In this document: in pieces, positions 58,601-64,000 of the stretch
Layout of the letters: each line of letters begins with the position of its first letter
How positions within the stretch are numbered: the stretch's first letter is position 1
NCBI RefSeq assembly: GCF_045679555.1
Contig: NC_092110.1
Span: 5,452,390 to 5,516,389 of the forward strand
Source of the DNA: Salvelinus alpinus
Lineage: Eukaryota > Chordata > Actinopteri > Salmoniformes > Salmonidae
Direction: 5' to 3'
DNA: 64,000 bases
Translations under genes and position numbers: made by a program
The notes under the pieces: generated by a model
The model's input: only the letters and a program-made list of their open reading frames with translations
Database searches by the model: none
Told to the model about the DNA's origin: nothing

Positions 58601-61600
58601 TGACATAATACAACTATCATACCCATAACATTATACAGCTATCATACCCATAACATTATACAGCTATCATACCCATGACATAATACAACTATCAAACCCA
58701 TGACATAATACAACTATCATACCCATAACATAATACAACTATCCTACCCATAACATTATACAGCTATCATACCCATGACATAATACAACTATCAAACCCA
58801 TAACATAATACAGCTATCATACCCATAACATAATACAACTATCCTACCCTTAACATAATACAGCTATCATACCCACAACATAATACAGCTATCCTACCCA
58901 TAACATAATACAACTATCCTACCCATAACATAATACAACTATCCTACCCATAACATAATACAACTATCCTACCCATAACATAATACAACTATCATACCCA
59001 TAACATAATACAGCTATCATACCCATAACATAATACAACTATCCTACCCATAACATAATACAACTATCCTACCCATAACATAATACAACTATTATACCCA
59101 TAACATAATACAACTATCCTACCCATAACATAATACAACTATCCTACCCATAATACAATACAGCTATCATACCCATAACATAATACAACTATCCTACCCA
59201 TAACATAATACAACTATCCTACCCATAACATAATACAACTATCATACCCATAACATTATACAGCTGTCATACCCATAACATAATACAGCTATCATACCCA
59301 TAACATAATACAGCTATCATACCCATAACATAATACAGCTATCATACCCATAACATAATACAACTATCACACCGATAACATTATATAGCTATCATACCCA
59401 TAACATAATACAGCTATCATACCCATAACATAATACAGCTATCATACCCATAACATAATACAGCTATCATACCCATAACATAATACAGCTATCGTACCCA
59501 TAACATAATACAGCTATCGTACCCATAACATAATACAGCTATCGTACCCACAACATAATACAGCTATTATACCCATAACATAATGCAACTATCATACCCA
59601 TAACATAATACAGCTATCGTACCCATAACATAATACAACTATCAAACCCATAACATAATACAACTATCCTACCCATAACAGAATACAACTATCCTACCCA
59701 TAACAGAATACAACTATCCTACCCATAACATAATACAACTATCGTACCCATAACATAATACAACTATCCTACCCATAACATTATACAGCTATCATACCCA
59801 TGACATAATACAACTATCCTACCCATAACATAATACAACTATCCTACCCATAACATTATATAGCTATCATACCCATAACATTATACAGCTATCATACCCA
59901 TAACATAATACAGCTATCATACCCATAACATAATACAGCTATCGTACCCACAACATAATACAGCTATCATACCCATAACATAATACAGCTATCGTACCCA
60001 TAACATAATACAACTATCAAACCCATAACATAATACAACTATCCTACCCATAACATAATACAACTATCCTACCCATAACATAATACAACTATCGTACCCA
60101 TAACATAATACAACTATCCTACCCATAACATTATACAGCTATCATACCCATAACATAATACAACTATCATACCCATAACATAATACAACTATCCTACCCA
60201 TAACATAATACAACTATCCTACCCATAACATAATACAACTATTGTACCCATAACATAATACAACTATCCTACCCATAACATTATACAGCTATCATACCCA
60301 TGACATAATACAACTATCAAACCCATGACATAATACAACTATCCTACCCATAACATAATACAACTATCCTACCCATAACATAATACAACTATCGTACCCA
60401 TAACATAATACAACTAGCATACCCATAACATAATACAACTATCCTACCCATAACATTATACAGCTATCATACCCATAACATTATACAGCTATCATACCCA
60501 TGACATAATACAACTATCAAACCCATGACATAATACAACTATCATACCCATAACATAATACAACTATCCTACCCATAACATTATACAGCTATCATACCCA
60601 TGACATAATACAACTATCAAACCCATAACATAATACAGCTATCATACCCATAACATAATACAACTATCCTACCCATAACATAATAAAACTATCATACCCA
60701 TAACATAATACAACTATCCTACCCTTAACATAATACAGCTATCATACCCACAACATAATACAGCTATCCTACCCATAACATAATACAACTATCCTACCCA
60801 TAACATAATACAACTATCCTACCCATAACATAATACAACTATCCTACCCATAACATAATACAACTATCATACCCATAACATAATACAGCTATCATACCCA
60901 TAACATTATACAACTATCATATCCATAACATAATACAACTATCCTACCCGTAACATAATACACCTATCCTACCCATAACATAATACAACTATTATACCCA
61001 TAACATAATACAACTATCCTACCCATAACATAATACAACTATCCTACCCATAATACAATACAGCTATCATACCCATAACATAATACAACTATCCTACCCA
61101 TAACATAATACAACTATCCTACCCATAACATAATACAACTATCATACCCATAACATTATACAGCTGTCATACCCATAACATAATACAGCTATCATACCCA
61201 TAACATTATACAGCTATCATACCCATGACATAATACAACTATCATACCCATAACAAAATACAGCTATCATACGCATAACATAATACAGCTATCATACCCA
61301 TAACATAATACAACTATCCTACCCATAACATAATACAACTATCATACCCATAACATAATACAGCTATCGTACCCATAACATAATACAGCTATCGTACCCA
61401 TAACATAATACAGCTATCGTACCCACAACATAATACAGCTATCATACCCATAACATAATACAACTATCATACCCATAACATAATACAGCTATCGTACCCA
61501 TAACATAATACAACTATCAAACCCATAACATAATACAACTATCCTACCCATAACATAATACAACTATCATACCCATAACATAATACAACTATCAAACCCA

Positions 61601-63713
61601 TAACATAATACAACTATCCTACCCATAACATAATACAACTATCCTACCCATAACATAATACAACTATCGTACCCATAACATAATACAACTATCCTACCCA
61701 TAACATTATACAGCTATCATACCCATAACATAATACAACTATCATACCCATAACATAATACAACTATCCTACCCATAACATAATACAACTATCCTACCCA
61801 TAACATAATACAACTATTGTACCCATAACATAATACAACTATCCTACCCATAACATTATACAGCTATCATACCCATGACATAATACAACTATCAAACCCA
61901 TGACATAATACAACTATCCTACCCATAACATAATACAACTATCCTACCCATAACATAATACAACTATCGTACCCATAACATAATACAACTAGCATACCCA
62001 TAACATAATACAACTATCCTACCCATAACATTATACAGCTATCATACCCATAACATTATACAGCTATCATACCCATGACATAATACAACTATCAAACCCA
62101 TGACATAATACAACTATCATACCCATGACATAATACAACTATCCTACCCATAACATTATACAGCTATCATACCCATGACATAATACAACTATCAAACCCA
62201 TAACATAATACAGCTATCATACCCATAACATAATACAACTATCCTACCCATAACATAATACAACTATCATACCCATAACATAATACAACTATCCTACCCT
62301 TAACATAATACAGCTATCATACCCACAACATAATACAGCTATCCTACCCATAACATAATACAACTATCCTACCCATAACATAATACAACTATCCTACCCA
62401 TAACATAATACAACTATCCTACCCATAACATAATACAACAATCATACCCATAACATAATACAGCTATCATACCCATAACATTATACAACTATCATATCCA
62501 TAACATAATACAACTATCCTACCCATAACATAATACAACTATCCTACCCATAACATAATACAACTATTATACCCATAACATAATACAACTATCCTACCCA
62601 TAACATAATACAACTATCCTACCCATAATACAATACAGCTATCATACCCATAACATAATACAACTATCCTACCCATAACATAATACAACTATCCTACCCA
62701 TAACATAATACAACTATCATACCCATAACATTATACAGCTGTCATACCCATAACATAATACAGCTATCATACCCATAACATTATACAGCTATCATACCCA
62801 TGACATAATACAACTATCATACCCATAACAAAATACAGCTATCATACGCATAACATAATACAGCTATCATACCCATAACATAATACAACTATCCTACCCA
62901 TAACATAATACAACTATCATACCCATAACATAATACAGCTATCGTACCCATAACATAATACAGCTATCGTACCCATAACATAATACAGCTATCGTACCCA
63001 CAACATAATACAGCTATTATACCCATAACATAATGCAACTATCATACCCATAACATAATACAGCTATCGTACCCATAACATAATACAACTATCAAACCCA
63101 TAACATAATACAACTATCCTACCCATAACAGAATACAACTATCCTACCCATAACAGAATACAACTATCCTACCCATAACATAATACAACTATCGTACCCA
63201 TAACATTATACAGCTATCATACCCATAACATAATACAACTATCATACCCATAACATAATACAACTATCCTACCCATAACATTATACAACTATCATATCCA
63301 TAACATAATACAACTATCCTACCCATAACATAATACAACTATCCTACCCATAACATTATACAACTATCATATCCATAACATAATACAACTATCATACCCA
63401 TAACATAATACAACTATCCTACCCATAACATTATACAGCTATCATACCCATAACATAATACAACTATCATACCCATAACATAATACAACTATCCTACCCA
63501 TAACATTATACAGCTATCATACCATAACATAATACAACTATCATACCCATAACATAATACAACTATCCTACCCATAACATAATACAGCTATCATACCCAT
63601 AACATAATACAACTATCATACCCATAACATAATACAACTATCGTACCCATAACATAATACAGCTATCGTACCCATAACATAATACAGCTATCATACCCAT
63701 AACATAATTCAGC
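52677..63713. repeat. 25-bp satellite array, about 440 units
   Basis: Unit ACCCATAACATAATACAACTATCCT, with main variants CAGCTATCAT, CAACTATCAT, CTATCGT, TATCAAA, ACATTATA and CATGACA. The phase (TAATAC at positions equal to 6 modulo 25) is unchanged from 52681 to 63481; one 24-base unit near 63513-63536 shifts it by one. Higher-order structure: blocks recur at 1,875, 1,575 and 750 bp, together 4,200 bp, and 54255-58518 is repeated at 58455-62718 with a single visible difference (60686). All frames contain stops (TAACATAA), so it is non-coding. It lies between the candidate spectrin exon 1 and the first coding exon. Confidence 0.98.
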
Positions 63714-63888
63714 CATTGACCTTTGATAGAAAACGCTGTCTCCACACATATGTCTGTGAATCAAAGATGGAAAAAAAATCAATGCTAATAGCTCTTTATT
63801 TCTCCTTCTTTCAGACATCCTGCTGTGTGAGGTCCATTCTACTGTATCTCTCCCTCCTCCACTCCTCCTCCTCCTCCTCCCCTCCCAG
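63714..63888. other. Branch point and acceptor region before the spectrin coding exon
   Basis: After the array ends, unique sequence leads to TTTATTTCTCCTTCTTTCAG (acceptor ending 63814) and then a second long CT tract ending CCTCCCAG (63888). Either could splice to exon 1. Confidence 0.5.
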
Positions 63889-64000
63889 AGCAGCTGAGGC
63901 TGTCCCCGGCCCCAATTACCTCACCCCAGCCAACGGCCCCCGTCCCACCGCCAAGCTGGCTGCTGCCATGACGTCCACCACGGACTTCGACAACGTGGAG
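63889..64000 (+). CDS. sptb: First coding exon of a beta-spectrin, probably erythroid-type sptb (3' partial)
   Basis: An ATG at 63968 in a good context (GCTGCCATGA) opens the peptide MTSTTDFDNVE, which runs off the end of the window. It resembles the start of vertebrate beta-I spectrin, which begins MTS-T/A-x-E/D-F-x-N-V, before the actin-binding calponin-homology domains. Beta-spectrin tetramerises with alpha-spectrin to form the submembrane actin network. A long pyrimidine tract ending CCTCCCAG at 63888 is the best acceptor, giving a 79-base 5' UTR part in this exon; a second acceptor (TTCTTTCAG) ends at 63814. Only eleven codons are visible, so paralogues such as sptbn1 are not fully excluded. 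Confidence 0.55.

Noticed and set aside
46731..63713. Regular short repeats resembling a CRISPR array
   Set aside because: Units are directly adjacent with no unique spacers, the host is a vertebrate, and no cas genes exist.

Overview
The window is vertebrate nuclear DNA from a teleost, most likely a salmonid. Spliced exons with GT-AG borders lie in a sea of Tc1-like elements, palindromic hAT-type MITEs, tRNA-derived SINEs, L2-type LINE sequence and G/C-rich minisatellites of the kinds typical of trout, salmon and charr. No prokaryotic, organellar or exogenous viral gene is seen. Species assignment is inference from repeat style.

The main gene is the kinesin-3 family member STARD9 (KIF16A-like), on the plus strand. 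I could join 29 exons from 9528 to 39003 in one continuous frame (11,295 nt, 3,764 codons plus stop). The first motor-domain exons lie upstream of the window or were not recognised. Order: P-loop, switch I and switch II of the kinesin motor (9528-13196); neck and FHA-like region (13432-15876); coiled coils (15969-18969); one 7.5-kb exon of low-complexity Ser-rich tail (19095-26594); conserved C-terminal linkers (26730-36467); and the START lipid-binding domain (36671-39003). One intron uses a GC donor. A partial tandem copy of one exon sits just downstream of its parent.

A second plus-strand gene begins in the last bases: the exon at about 63889-64000 opens a reading frame (MTSTTDFDNVE) that resembles the N-terminus of erythroid-type beta-spectrin (sptb). 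A GC-rich segment ending in a strong splice donor at 41906 is a candidate non-coding first exon, which would make 41907-63888 its first intron. That 22-kb interval contains the most striking structure in the window: an 11-kb array of a 25-bp satellite (52677-63713) with almost perfect register and a nested higher-order repeat of 4,200 bp.

Mobile DNA by region: 889-3996, a non-autonomous LTR retrotransposon with a 5-bp target duplication; 5640-6812, 8122-8570 and 14923-15390, minisatellites of 46, 37 and 38 bp; 17385-18388, a long-TIR DNA transposon interrupted by a SINE; 28899-30093, a decayed Tc1 element; 31376-33738, an antisense L2-type LINE with an open reverse-transcriptase frame; 34278-34471, a hAT MITE; 35142-35755, a Tc1-type MITE; 43053-45234, a Tc1 element broken by another insertion; 46587-47626, a hAT MITE whose right arm has expanded into 38 copies of a 23-bp unit; 48686-52301, three SINEs whose tails match that of the LINE.
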